This document shows positions 1 through 7,132 of a stretch of DNA of 10,404 nucleotides, one piece after another; within the stretch, counting starts at the first letter, position 1, and each line of letters opens with the position of its first letter. Origin of the DNA: an uncultured Muribaculaceae bacterium (GTDB lineage: Bacteria; Bacteroidota; Bacteroidia; Bacteroidales; Muribaculaceae); the NCBI GenBank assembly GCA_905207535.1, contig CAJLLX010000066.1:1-10404 (forward strand). The letters run 5' to 3'. The notes beneath the pieces are model-generated. The model did no database searches. It was not told where the DNA came from and saw nothing but the letters and a program-made list of their open reading frames with translations. The position numbers and the translations under genes are program-made.

Positions 1-392
1 CGTCGTTCGACTATCCCCTCCACGGCTTCCGTCCGAGCCGTCTGGTCAAGCTCGACATTCTTCTCAACGGCGAGAGCGTCGACGCCCTGTCGACACTGAC
101 CCACGCCGACAACGCCGAGCGGTTCGGACGCCGCATGTGCGAGAAGCTCAAGGAGCTCATTCCGCGCCAGCAGTTCGACATTGCCATCCAGGCCGCCATC
201 GGCGGCAAGATCATAGCCCGCGAGACTATCAAGGCCGTGCGCAAGGATGTGACCGCCAAATGTTATGGCGGCGACGTGTCGCGAAAGCGCAAATTGCTGG
301 AGAAACAGAAAGCCGGCAAGAAGCGGATGAAGCAGATAGGCTCGGTGCAGGTGCCTCAGAAGGCGTTTCTGGCTGTGCTTAAACTTGACTGA
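1..392 (+). CDS. lepA: Elongation factor 4 (LepA), C-terminal part
   Basis: This is the last 129 codons of LepA/EF4, the ribosome-bound translational GTPase that back-translocates or remodels stalled ribosomes. The reading frame enters at base 3 and ends at TGA 390-392. The visible part begins inside the EF-G domain V-like fold (SFDYPLHGFRPSRLVKLDIL) and runs through the LepA-specific C-terminal domain, with the family hallmarks GGKIIARETIKAVRKDVTAK and CYGGDVSRKRKLLEKQKAGK, ending in QKAFLAVLKLD. These basic stretches contact tRNA in known LepA structures. The GTPase domain lies upstream of the window. A full LepA is about 600 residues, so roughly one fifth is present. No frameshift is seen. 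The next gene starts 5 bases after the stop, which suggests co-transcription. Confidence 0.97.
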   Translation, partial: SFDYPLHGFRPSRLVKLDILLNGESVDALSTLTHADNAERFGRRMCEKLKELIPRQQFDIAIQAAIGGKIIARETIKAVRKDVTAKCYGGDVSRKRKLLEKQKAGKKRMKQIGSVQVPQKAFLAVLKLD

Positions 393-397
393 CAGGC

Positions 398-2455
398 ATG
401 AGAGGACTCGTTGGAATACGACATATAGCCTCGCTGCTGCTTATTGCGGCGGCTCTGCTGCCGCCCGGGAAGGCATCGGCTCAGATCAACGCCGAGCAAG
501 TGCTCCGTGTAGGGCAAAATGCGCTCTACTTCGAGGACTATATGCTTGCCATACAGTATTTTAATCAGGCGATAACCGCCAAACCGTATCTCGCGCAGCC
601 CTACTTCATGCGCGCCATAGCTAAACTGAACCTCGAGGACTATCTCGGGGCCGAGGAGGATGCCTCGGCGGCGATAGAGCGCAACCCCTTTATCGCCGAT
701 GCCTATGAAGTGCGCGGTGTGGCCCGTCAGAACCGCGGGCTGCTGCGCGGAGCAGTGGCCGACTACGACGCAGCGCTCAAGCTCGTGGCCAAGAGTCGCG
801 GACTGCTCTTCAACAAAGCCCTCGCACAGCAGGAGCTTAACGAGATAGACAGCGCCATGGTGTCGATGAACACCCTGCTGGAGCAATTTCCCGGATTTGA
901 GAACGGATACGTGGGGCGTGCCCGTCTGTATCTGGAGAAAGGAGATACCGTGGCAGCTCTTGCCGATGTGGATAAAGCACTGAGCATCAACCACAATCTC
1001 GCCAATGCTTATCTGATACGCGCCGATGTGGCCATCAACGGCCGCCGCGACTACGAGCAGGCCCACAACGATATCTCTGAAGCAATCAAACTGCAGCCCC
1101 GCGAAGCAGGGCTGTATATCAACCGCGCCTTCCTGCGGTATAACCTCGACGACTATTTCGGCGCGATGGCCGACTACGACTACGCCCTGCAGCTCGATCC
1201 GCTCAACGAAGCAGCGCTCTTCAACCGCGGACTGCTGCGCATGGAAGTGCGCGACCTCGACAACGCCATCTCCGACTTCAGCCGCGCCCTGGAAATAGAC
1301 CCCAAGGATTACCGTTCGCTCTACAACCGCGCCTACCTCTACAGCGAGAAGCGCGACGTGGCGCATGCCATGGCCGATGTCGACAGCCTCCTGGTAGCCT
1401 TTCCCGAGCTCCCGGAGGCATACTACATGCGCAGCAACCTCAACAGGATGGCAGGAAAGATGGGGCAGGCCGAGCGCGACTACAACCGCGCCCTCTCGCT
1501 GGCCAAGAATCTCCCCTCGCAGGCCGATATAGCGCAGGAAGCCACCCGCCACGACGCATCGGGCACCCCCTCCGGCACAAAGAAGGATGGAAAGAAAGAA
1601 GATACCTCCGAGCGGAGCGCCGAGGAGAACCTGACGCCTGAAAAAGTGGCCCAGCGGTTTGCCGCCCTGCGCACCATCGACAGCCCGATAGAGATGGAGG
1701 AGGAGTACAACAACAAGAATATCCGCGGCCGTGTGCAGGACCGCTCGCGGCGCATAGAGCTCGAGCCGCTGTTTGCGCTGAGCTACTACACCGCGCCGAC
1801 CGAGCTGCGACAGTCGGCTTATTACCTCAAGGAGATCGACGATGTGAACGCCACGCGAGTGCTGCGCTACATGGTGCAGCTGACCAACGACGACATCTCG
1901 CTCGACGATGAGGATAAGATCAACCGCCACTTCCGGTCGATAGAGTATTTCAACTCGTATCTCGCCACTCATACACCGCGCGCCATCGACTACTTCGGCC
2001 GCGCCATGGACTTTGCCATGCTGCGCGACTATGCGGCGGCTGTGGAGGACCTGAACCGCGCGCTGGAGCTGACTTCCGACTTCGCCTTGGGATATTTCGC
2101 CCGTGCAACGGCCCGCTATAAGGCCATGCAGGCCGGCGAGGGCACCGCCGGCAACCGTCAGGCCGAAGTGAGGGCGATAATCTCGGACTACGACAAGGCA
2201 GTGGAGCTCTCGCCCCGCATGGCCTTCGCGCATTACAATAAAGGGAATGTGCTGGCCGAGATGGGCGACTACACCTCGGCACTGCGCGCCTACAACAAGG
2301 CGATAGAGCTGAAACCCGACCTTGGGGAGGCTTACTACAACCGCGGATATGTCTACTTCCAGCTCGGCAACCGCGACAAAGGTGTGGAAAACCTCTCGAA
2401 AGCCGGCGAGCTGGGCGTGGTGCCGTCGTACAACCTCATAAAGCGCATGCACTGA
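398..2455 (+). CDS. Exported tetratricopeptide (TPR) repeat protein
   Basis: A 685-residue protein built of TPR helical hairpins, which normally act as protein-protein scaffolds. Residues 1-29 form a signal peptide: basic start, hydrophobic ASLLLIAAALL, and a likely cleavage after KASAQ, so it should reach the periplasm or be envelope-associated. Block one (about 31-370) holds roughly ten 34-residue repeats with the usual spacing of A/G, Y and P, for example YFNQAITAKPYLAQPYFMRA and DFSRALEIDPKDYRSLYNRA. A hydrophilic linker (about 371-440, rich in K, E, D, S) follows, then a non-canonical section (about 441-520) I do not recognise, then block two (about 527-670) with roughly four more repeats. 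The start at 398 is chosen because it gives an intact signal peptide and lies 5 bases after the lepA stop. No catalytic domain is visible, and the specific partner is unknown. Bacteroidetes genomes carry many such TPR proteins. Confidence 0.9.
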   Translation: MRGLVGIRHIASLLLIAAALLPPGKASAQINAEQVLRVGQNALYFEDYMLAIQYFNQAITAKPYLAQPYFMRAIAKLNLEDYLGAEEDASAAIERNPFIADAYEVRGVARQNRGLLRGAVADYDAALKLVAKSRGLLFNKALAQQELNEIDSAMVSMNTLLEQFPGFENGYVGRARLYLEKGDTVAALADVDKALSINHNLANAYLIRADVAINGRRDYEQAHNDISEAIKLQPREAGLYINRAFLRYNLDDYFGAMADYDYALQLDPLNEAALFNRGLLRMEVRDLDNAISDFSRALEIDPKDYRSLYNRAYLYSEKRDVAHAMADVDSLLVAFPELPEAYYMRSNLNRMAGKMGQAERDYNRALSLAKNLPSQADIAQEATRHDASGTPSGTKKDGKKEDTSERSAEENLTPEKVAQRFAALRTIDSPIEMEEEYNNKNIRGRVQDRSRRIELEPLFALSYYTAPTELRQSAYYLKEIDDVNATRVLRYMVQLTNDDISLDDEDKINRHFRSIEYFNSYLATHTPRAIDYFGRAMDFAMLRDYAAAVEDLNRALELTSDFALGYFARATARYKAMQAGEGTAGNRQAEVRAIISDYDKAVELSPRMAFAHYNKGNVLAEMGDYTSALRAYNKAIELKPDLGEAYYNRGYVYFQLGNRDKGVENLSKAGELGVVPSYNLIKRMH

Positions 2456-2537
2456 CCGCGCTAAAGAGCGCATCGATGCAACAGGAAGGGAGAAACGATT
2501 GTTAATCATAGAGTACAACCAATAAAACTACATAGCC

Positions 2538-4070
2538 ATGCTGACAGAATCAGACCGCAAGACCCTGCAGGCCCGGGGCATCACCGAGGAGCAACTGCAG
2601 GAGCAGGTAAACCGCTTCGTGACCGGTTTTCCTTATCTTAAAATATACGACTCAGCTCGTCCGGGCGAAGGGATCACCGTGCTCAGCGACAGCGAGCAGA
2701 CCGAGGCTGTGGAGCGCTGGAAACGCTACCTTGCCGACGGAGGAAAGGTGACAAAATTCGTGCCCGCCTCGGGAGCAGCCTCGCGCATGTTCAAGGCTCT
2801 CTTCGCCTTTGTCGATGGCGCCGAGGAGCATGCAGCCGAGGGGTCGGATGTGAAGAAACTGCTCGACGGCATCCACCATGTGGCATTCTTCAAGGAGCTC
2901 AACGAGGTGCTCCTCTCGAAATATGGCAAGGATGTGGACGCCCTGCTGGCCGAAGGTCGCGAGAAAGATGTGATCGCCGGTATCATCAAGCCCGAGGGGC
3001 TCAACTACGGCAACCTGCCCAAAGGTCTGCTGACATTCCACCACGCCGAAGGGGGCTCAACCCGCACCCCGGTGGAGGAGCAGCTGATGGAGGGCGCACA
3101 GTCGGCACGCCAGTCCGACGGGACGGTGAACATGCACCTTACCGTATCGGGCTCTCACCGCGCAGCCTTCGAAAAGAAGCTTGCTGAAGCCGCTCCCGCC
3201 ATCGAGAAAAAGATGGGCGTGAAGATCAATGTGAGCATGTCGGAGCAGAAGGCCTCGACCGACACTGTGGCTGTGAACGAGGACAATACCCTCTTCCGCG
3301 ACGAAGAGGGGCGGATGGTGTTCCGTCCCGGTGGCCACGGAGCGCTGATTCAGAACCTCAACGACATCGACGGCCAGGTGGTATTCATCAAGAATATCGA
3401 CAATGTGGTGCCCGACGGCCTGCGCGGCGACACACTGAAATACAAGATGGTGATAGCCGGATATCTGATGGAGATCCACGACAAGGTGATGGAATATATC
3501 CGCCTGATCGACAACCGCACCTACACCGAGGCTCAGCTCGACGAGGTGAAGGCATTCATGCAGAAGACATTCAGCTTCGACGCCCCCGAACTGGGCACCC
3601 TCAAGGGTGAGAACCTCGCTACCTATCTGCGCGCCAAGCTCGACCGCCCTCTGCGCGTGTGCGGCATGGTAAGAAACGAAGGGGAGCCCGGCGGCGGCCC
3701 GTATATCACCTATAACAGCGACGGTTCGCGCTCGCTGCAGATTCTGGAGAGCACCCAGATCGACCTCTCGAAGCCCGAAAACAAAGAGATGATGTCGAAG
3801 GCTACCCACTTCAATCCGGTGGACCTCGTATGCTACGTGCGCGATGCCGAAGGTCGCAAATATGACCTCACACGCTATGTAGACCCGCAGACGGGCTTCA
3901 TCTCGTCGAAATCGCTGCACGGACGCTCGCTCAAAGCACTTGAGCTGCCGGGCCTCTGGAACGGCGCGATGAGCGACTGGAACACAGCCTTCGTGGAGGT
4001 GCCTGTGACAACGTTCAATCCCGTGAAGACAGTCAACGACTTGCTGCGTCCCCAGCATCAGGGCCACTGA
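2538..4070 (+). CDS. DUF4301 family protein, possible nucleotidyltransferase-like enzyme
   Basis: A 510-residue cytoplasmic protein (no signal peptide or membrane segment) that I recognise as DUF4301, a family known mainly from Bacteroidetes without an assigned function. What I see is an ordered motif set: VPASGAASRMF (75-85), PKGLLTFH (161-168) leading to TPVEEQL (177-183), MHLTVSGSH (199-207), NVSMSEQKASTDT (231-243), FRPGGHGAL (262-270), VVFIKNIDNVV (281-291) and, near the end, TFNPVKTVNDLL (492-503). In UDP-sugar pyrophosphorylases a nucleotide loop (GGxGTR), a PK..TPLE segment, an F.Q segment, a GHGD/GNG loop and a metal-binding DN occur in the same order, so I infer a GT-A type nucleotidyltransferase fold with an insertion at about 90-160. 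Substrate is unknown. The ATG at 2538 follows an 82-base gap without a recognisable promoter box, so the gene could belong to the upstream transcript or have its own start. Family assignment is fairly sure, enzymatic role is inference. Confidence 0.85.
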   Translation: MLTESDRKTLQARGITEEQLQEQVNRFVTGFPYLKIYDSARPGEGITVLSDSEQTEAVERWKRYLADGGKVTKFVPASGAASRMFKALFAFVDGAEEHAAEGSDVKKLLDGIHHVAFFKELNEVLLSKYGKDVDALLAEGREKDVIAGIIKPEGLNYGNLPKGLLTFHHAEGGSTRTPVEEQLMEGAQSARQSDGTVNMHLTVSGSHRAAFEKKLAEAAPAIEKKMGVKINVSMSEQKASTDTVAVNEDNTLFRDEEGRMVFRPGGHGALIQNLNDIDGQVVFIKNIDNVVPDGLRGDTLKYKMVIAGYLMEIHDKVMEYIRLIDNRTYTEAQLDEVKAFMQKTFSFDAPELGTLKGENLATYLRAKLDRPLRVCGMVRNEGEPGGGPYITYNSDGSRSLQILESTQIDLSKPENKEMMSKATHFNPVDLVCYVRDAEGRKYDLTRYVDPQTGFISSKSLHGRSLKALELPGLWNGAMSDWNTAFVEVPVTTFNPVKTVNDLLRPQHQGH

Positions 4071-4093
4071 CCGGAGGACGAGTCAAAGCCTGG

Positions 4094-4109
4094 AAGGAGG
4101 CACCTCCTT
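4094..4109 (+). terminator. Short hairpin after the DUF4301 gene, candidate terminator
   Basis: AAGGAGG (4094-4100) pairs with CCTCCTT (4103-4109), 24 bases after the DUF4301 stop; two outer G-T pairs can extend the stem. The apex has only two unpaired bases, so the innermost pair probably opens to a four-base loop. It is followed by a pyrimidine-rich run (TTCCTCACTTT) rather than a clean T tract. It may assist termination of the + strand transcript, but the stronger hairpin at 4180-4224 is the better candidate. Confidence 0.35.
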
Positions 4110-4179
4110 TTCCTCACTTTCATCAGACCGGTAAAATCATAGGCGTATGCAAGTCGCCTAAAGGCTGATTCCGATAACT

Positions 4180-4224
4180 ACACAACAGGCTGTGCCCATT
4201 TTATTGCGGCACAGCCTGTTGTGT
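4180..4224. terminator. 17-bp perfect inverted repeat between convergent genes, probable bidirectional terminator
   Basis: ACACAACAGGCTGTGCC (4180-4196) is the exact reverse complement of GGCACAGCCTGTTGTGT (4208-4224), with an 11-base loop. It lies between the end of the + strand DUF4301 gene (4070) and the end of the minus-strand nrdG gene (4250), which is where a shared terminator is expected. The 3' flank on the + strand is TATTGTTATTA, T-rich but without a continuous T run; the minus-strand flank is weaker still. The perfect stem and the convergent position carry the call. Confidence 0.75.
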
Positions 4225-4249
4225 TATTGTTATTACGGTAGAACGGCGG

Positions 4250-4732
4250 TCATTCGTCGCTCCAGAGGGTGATAGGGCCTGCGAGGGAGGAGCCGACGAG
4301 GATGAGCCGCTGGTTGGAGGAGCCTCGAAAGCGGAGGGAGATGTCGCGCAGACTTTCTATGAACGGACCGTCGACAAGCACTTCGATATAGCCGAGGAGC
4401 TCGCGCTGCGCCGGCATATCGAGCAGCTGCTCGAAGAGAAATCCGGTGTAGCACCATATCTTGTAGCCCCGGGAGCGCAGGAGGCGCGCCAGCGGCAACA
4501 GTTCCTGTGCATGGTACATGGGATCGCCTCCGGAGAAAGTGACATTGAAGCCGTTGGCTTCGACCACGGCCATGATCTCGTCGATCTCCATCGGCGTGCC
4601 TGCATCGTGGGGCCACGACTGCGGATTGTGGCATCCGGGGCAATGGTGGTCGCATCCGGCGAAGTAGATGGATGTGCGCAGTCCGGGCCCGTCGACCGAG
4701 GTGCCTTCCATGATGTTGAGCACTCGCAGCAT
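4250..4732 (-). CDS. nrdG: Anaerobic ribonucleoside-triphosphate reductase activating protein (radical SAM)
   Basis: A 160-residue activase that uses a [4Fe-4S] cluster and S-adenosylmethionine to generate the glycyl radical on NrdD under anoxic conditions. Residues C27, C31 and C34 form the CX3CX2C cluster motif (AGCDHHCPGCHNPQSW). FSGGDPM (67-73) is the radical-SAM GGE-like SAM-binding segment as found in NrdG. The family signatures VDGPF and FRGSSNQR appear near the C terminus. Length matches the usual 150-175 residues. I chose the ATG at 4732 (MLRVLNIMEG) because the open frame extends upstream only into the end of nrdD, where its translation looks like out-of-frame noise. It begins 32 bases after the nrdD stop on the same strand, so the two form an operon. 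The transcript should end at the hairpin 4180-4224. Confidence 0.96.
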   Translation of the reverse strand: MLRVLNIMEGTSVDGPGLRTSIYFAGCDHHCPGCHNPQSWPHDAGTPMEIDEIMAVVEANGFNVTFSGGDPMYHAQELLPLARLLRSRGYKIWCYTGFLFEQLLDMPAQRELLGYIEVLVDGPFIESLRDISLRFRGSSNQRLILVGSSLAGPITLWSDE

Positions 4733-4764
4733 ATCTTTCGGATAGAGTAGTGGCGGGGTGAGGA

Positions 4765-6972
4765 TTATTTGTGCACTACGCGGTCGGAGAGCTCGGCGAG
4801 TTTGGCTTTGTTCCAGCGGTTGGTGGTGCCGACGAGGTAGCCGGTGATGCGCTGCAGCTTGTCGATGTCGTGGCTGCCGCAGTGGGGGCACTCGGTGAGC
4901 GATTCCTGCGCGTCCTCATATCCGCAGCGCATGCAGCGGTTGCGGTTGTGGTTCACGGAGCAGTAGCCGATGTTGTTGGAGTCCATGAGGTCAACGATGT
5001 CGGCAATGGCCTGCGGATTGTGCGTAGCGTCGCCGTCGATCTCCACGTAGAAGATGTGTCCGCCTCCGGTGAGCCGGTGGTAGGGGCCCTCGATGGCCGC
5101 TTTGTGTCGAGGTGAGCAGTGGTAGTAGACCGGCACGTGGTTGGAGTTGGTGTAGTAGATTTTGTCGGTGACTCCGGGAATGATGCCGAAGCTCTTGCGG
5201 TCGCGCTCGGTGAATTTGCCCGAGAGCCCCTCGGCGGGAGTGGCGAGGACGGAGAAATTGTGGCCGTAGCGCTCGGAAAATTCGTTGACACGCGAGCGCA
5301 TGTGGCCTACGATGCGGAGGCCCAGCTGCTGGGCTTCGTCGCTTTCGCCGTGGTGCTTGCCCACCAGGGCCACGAGACACTCGGCCAGGCCGATGAAGCC
5401 GATGCCGAGGGTGCCCTGATTGATGACGCTCTCTATGGTGTCGTCGCTGTCGAGCTTGTCGCCCCCTACCCACAGGCGCGACATGAGTAGCGGGAACTGC
5501 TTGGCGAGCGCCGTCTTCTGGAAGTCGTAGCGGTCGCAGAGCTGGCGGGCTGTGATCTCGAGCATCTCGTCGAGGCGGCTGAAGAAGCGCTCTATGCGTT
5601 CGTCTTTGTCCTTGATGTTCATGCACTCGATGGCTATGCGCACGATGTTGATGGTGGAGAAGCTGAGGTTGCCGCGGCCGATAGAGGTCTTCTCGCCGTA
5701 GCGGTTCTCGAAGACACGAGTGCGGCAGCCCATGGTGGCTACCTCATATTTGTAGCGCTCGGGGTCGTCGGCGCGCCATTCTTCATGCTGATTGAAGGTG
5801 GCGTCGAGGTTGACGAAATTGGGGAAGAAGCGGCGTGCGGTCACCTTGCAAGCGAGGCGGTAGAGGTCGTAGTTGGGATCGTCGGGGAGGTAGTTGACAC
5901 CCTTCTTTTTCTTCCAGATCTGTATGGGGAAGATGGCTGTGGCGCCGTTGCCCACACCCTCGTAGGTGGAGTGGAGCAGTTCGCGGATCACGCAGCGCCC
6001 CTCGGCCGAGGTGTCGGTGCCGTAGTTGATGGAGCTGAACACCACCTGGTTGCCGCCGCGCGAGTGGATGGTGTTCATATTGTGGATGAACGCCTCCATC
6101 GACTGGTGCACGCGGGCCACGGTGCAGTTGATGGCATGCTGCAGCTGACGCTCGCGCCCTGTGAGGCCGTCGAGCGGTCGCTTTTCGTATTCTTTCAGCT
6201 CGATATTATAGAGGTCGCTGAGATCTTCGCCCGAGATCTCCTCCACCTTCTTCACCTCCTCGATGAACGAGCTGCGGACGAACGGAGCGAGATAGAAGTC
6301 GAAGGCCGGGATGGCCTGACCGCCGTGCATCTCGTTTTGCGCCGTCTCGAGCGATATGCAGGCTATGACGCTTGCGGTCTCGATGCGTTTGGCCGGGCGC
6401 GACTCGCCGTGTCCGGCGATGAATCCGTGGCGGAGGATATTGTCGAGCGGATGCTGCACGCATGTGAGGCTCTTGGTGGGGTAGTAGTCTTTGTCGTGGA
6501 TGTGGAGGTAGCCCTGACGCACGGCGTCGCGAGCCTCCTGGGTGAGCAGGTAGTCGTCGACGAACGGTTTGGTGGTCTCGGAGGCGAATTTCATCATCAT
6601 TCCCGCGGGGGAATCGGTGTTCATGTTGGCGTTCTCGCGGGTGATGTCGTTGTTTTTGGCCTCGATAATCTCGAGAAACATGTCGCGGGTCTTGGCGCGG
6701 CGTGCTATGCTGCGCTGGTCGCGGTAGGCGATATATTTTTTAGCCACCTCTTTGCGGGGCGACTTCATCAGCTCGAGCTCTACGCGGTCCTGAATCTGCT
6801 CCACGCTCATCTGCTCGTCACCGGTGATGCCGATGCGGTCGGTGATTTTCTGAATGAGTGTTTCGTCCTCGCCCAGAGGGGTCTGGAGCATGGCTTTACG
6901 GATGGCGGCTTTGATTTTCTCTTCGTTGTATCCTACCACACGTCCGTCGCGTTTTAGCACGGTCTGAATCAT
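4765..6972 (-). CDS. nrdD: Anaerobic ribonucleoside-triphosphate reductase, class III
   Basis: A 735-residue glycyl-radical enzyme that reduces ribonucleotides to deoxyribonucleotides in the absence of oxygen. Residues 3-95 are an ATP-cone (VLKRDGRVVGYNEEKIKAAI), the allosteric nucleotide-binding domain. In the catalytic barrel, C171 (SLTCVQHPLDNI) and C416 (ATMGCRTRVF) sit in the contexts of the two active-site cysteines of T4 NrdD (C79 and the thiyl-radical C290). Near the C terminus C680, C683, C695 and C698 form the zinc-binding CXXC...CXXC site, followed by the glycyl-radical segment RITGYLVG with G711 as the radical residue. Length and domain order are normal, and no key residue is missing. 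The start at 6972 gives the standard ATP-cone N terminus. nrdG follows 32 bases downstream, and a promoter with a palindrome lies about 100 bases upstream. The presence of the C171 equivalent fits formate-using enzymes, but I did not establish the subclass. Confidence 0.97.
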   Translation of the reverse strand: MIQTVLKRDGRVVGYNEEKIKAAIRKAMLQTPLGEDETLIQKITDRIGITGDEQMSVEQIQDRVELELMKSPRKEVAKKYIAYRDQRSIARRAKTRDMFLEIIEAKNNDITRENANMNTDSPAGMMMKFASETTKPFVDDYLLTQEARDAVRQGYLHIHDKDYYPTKSLTCVQHPLDNILRHGFIAGHGESRPAKRIETASVIACISLETAQNEMHGGQAIPAFDFYLAPFVRSSFIEEVKKVEEISGEDLSDLYNIELKEYEKRPLDGLTGRERQLQHAINCTVARVHQSMEAFIHNMNTIHSRGGNQVVFSSINYGTDTSAEGRCVIRELLHSTYEGVGNGATAIFPIQIWKKKKGVNYLPDDPNYDLYRLACKVTARRFFPNFVNLDATFNQHEEWRADDPERYKYEVATMGCRTRVFENRYGEKTSIGRGNLSFSTINIVRIAIECMNIKDKDERIERFFSRLDEMLEITARQLCDRYDFQKTALAKQFPLLMSRLWVGGDKLDSDDTIESVINQGTLGIGFIGLAECLVALVGKHHGESDEAQQLGLRIVGHMRSRVNEFSERYGHNFSVLATPAEGLSGKFTERDRKSFGIIPGVTDKIYYTNSNHVPVYYHCSPRHKAAIEGPYHRLTGGGHIFYVEIDGDATHNPQAIADIVDLMDSNNIGYCSVNHNRNRCMRCGYEDAQESLTECPHCGSHDIDKLQRITGYLVGTTNRWNKAKLAELSDRVVHK

Positions 6973-7071
6973 GATTGTTGCTCGGTTATTAGGGAAGTGT
7001 AAAAATAGTGGAAATTATGCCGGGCAACAACTGAAACAGAGTGGTCAGACAGGAGTTGCCTTAGGACTCTG

Positions 7072-7103
7072 CAAAGATATGTATATATTGCGAAATGTGC
7101 AAT
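7072..7103 (-). promoter_or_regulatory. Bacteroidetes-type promoter for nrdDG
   Basis: Read on the minus strand, TATCTTTG (complement of 7072-7079) matches the Bacteroidetes -7 consensus TAnnTTTG at every fixed position. Twenty bases further upstream is ATTG (complement of 7100-7103), a three-of-four match to the -33 element TTTG at an accepted spacing. Transcription would begin near 7065, leaving a leader of roughly 90 bases before the nrdD ATG. In that leader GGCAAC (complement of 7055-7060) and GTTGCC (complement of 7023-7028) could close a weak 5' stem; I do not recognise a riboswitch. Confidence 0.7.
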
Positions 7104-7107
7104 ATAT
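7083..7107. promoter_or_regulatory. 25-bp palindrome in the nrdDG promoter, candidate operator
   Basis: ATATATTGC (7083-7091) and GCAATATAT (7099-7107) are perfect 9-bp inverted arms around a 7-base spacer. The element fills the space between the -7 and -33 boxes of the nrdD promoter and covers the -33 box, so a bound dimeric regulator would be placed to block or alter polymerase binding. Plausible ligands are a Crp/Fnr-family redox regulator or a nucleotide-sensing repressor. It does not match the textbook FNR (TTGAT-N4-ATCAA) or Crp (TGTGA-N6-TCACA) sites. It is also unlike the paired 16-bp NrdR boxes. The regulator is therefore unknown. Confidence 0.5.
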
Positions 7108-7132
7108 GGAGAACGAAAATCTTAGAAAATTT

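Noticed and set aside
2458..2471. Small hairpin GCGCT-AAAG-AGCGC just after the TPR gene stop
   Set aside because: A 5-bp stem without a following T tract is too weak to call a terminator.
356..2518. A 720-codon open frame antisense to the whole TPR gene, and similar long antisense frames at 3057-4067, 5785-6957 and 7703-8782
   Set aside because: Long open antisense frames are expected in GC-rich genes with strong codon bias. Their Val/His/Gly-heavy translations show no recognisable domain, while the opposite strand encodes clear protein families.
4733..4891. N-terminal extension of NrdG to an ATG at 4891
   Set aside because: It overlaps the end of nrdD, its translation is Arg/Pro/His-rich as in an out-of-frame reading, and the family start MLRVLNIMEG lies at 4732.
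7023..7071. Possible pseudoknot from GGCAAC/GTTGCC (7023-7028, 7055-7060) crossed with CAGAGT/ACTCTG (7037-7042, 7066-7071)
   Set aside because: The predicted transcription start near 7065 leaves the ACTCTG arm outside the transcript, so only the first stem could form in the RNA.
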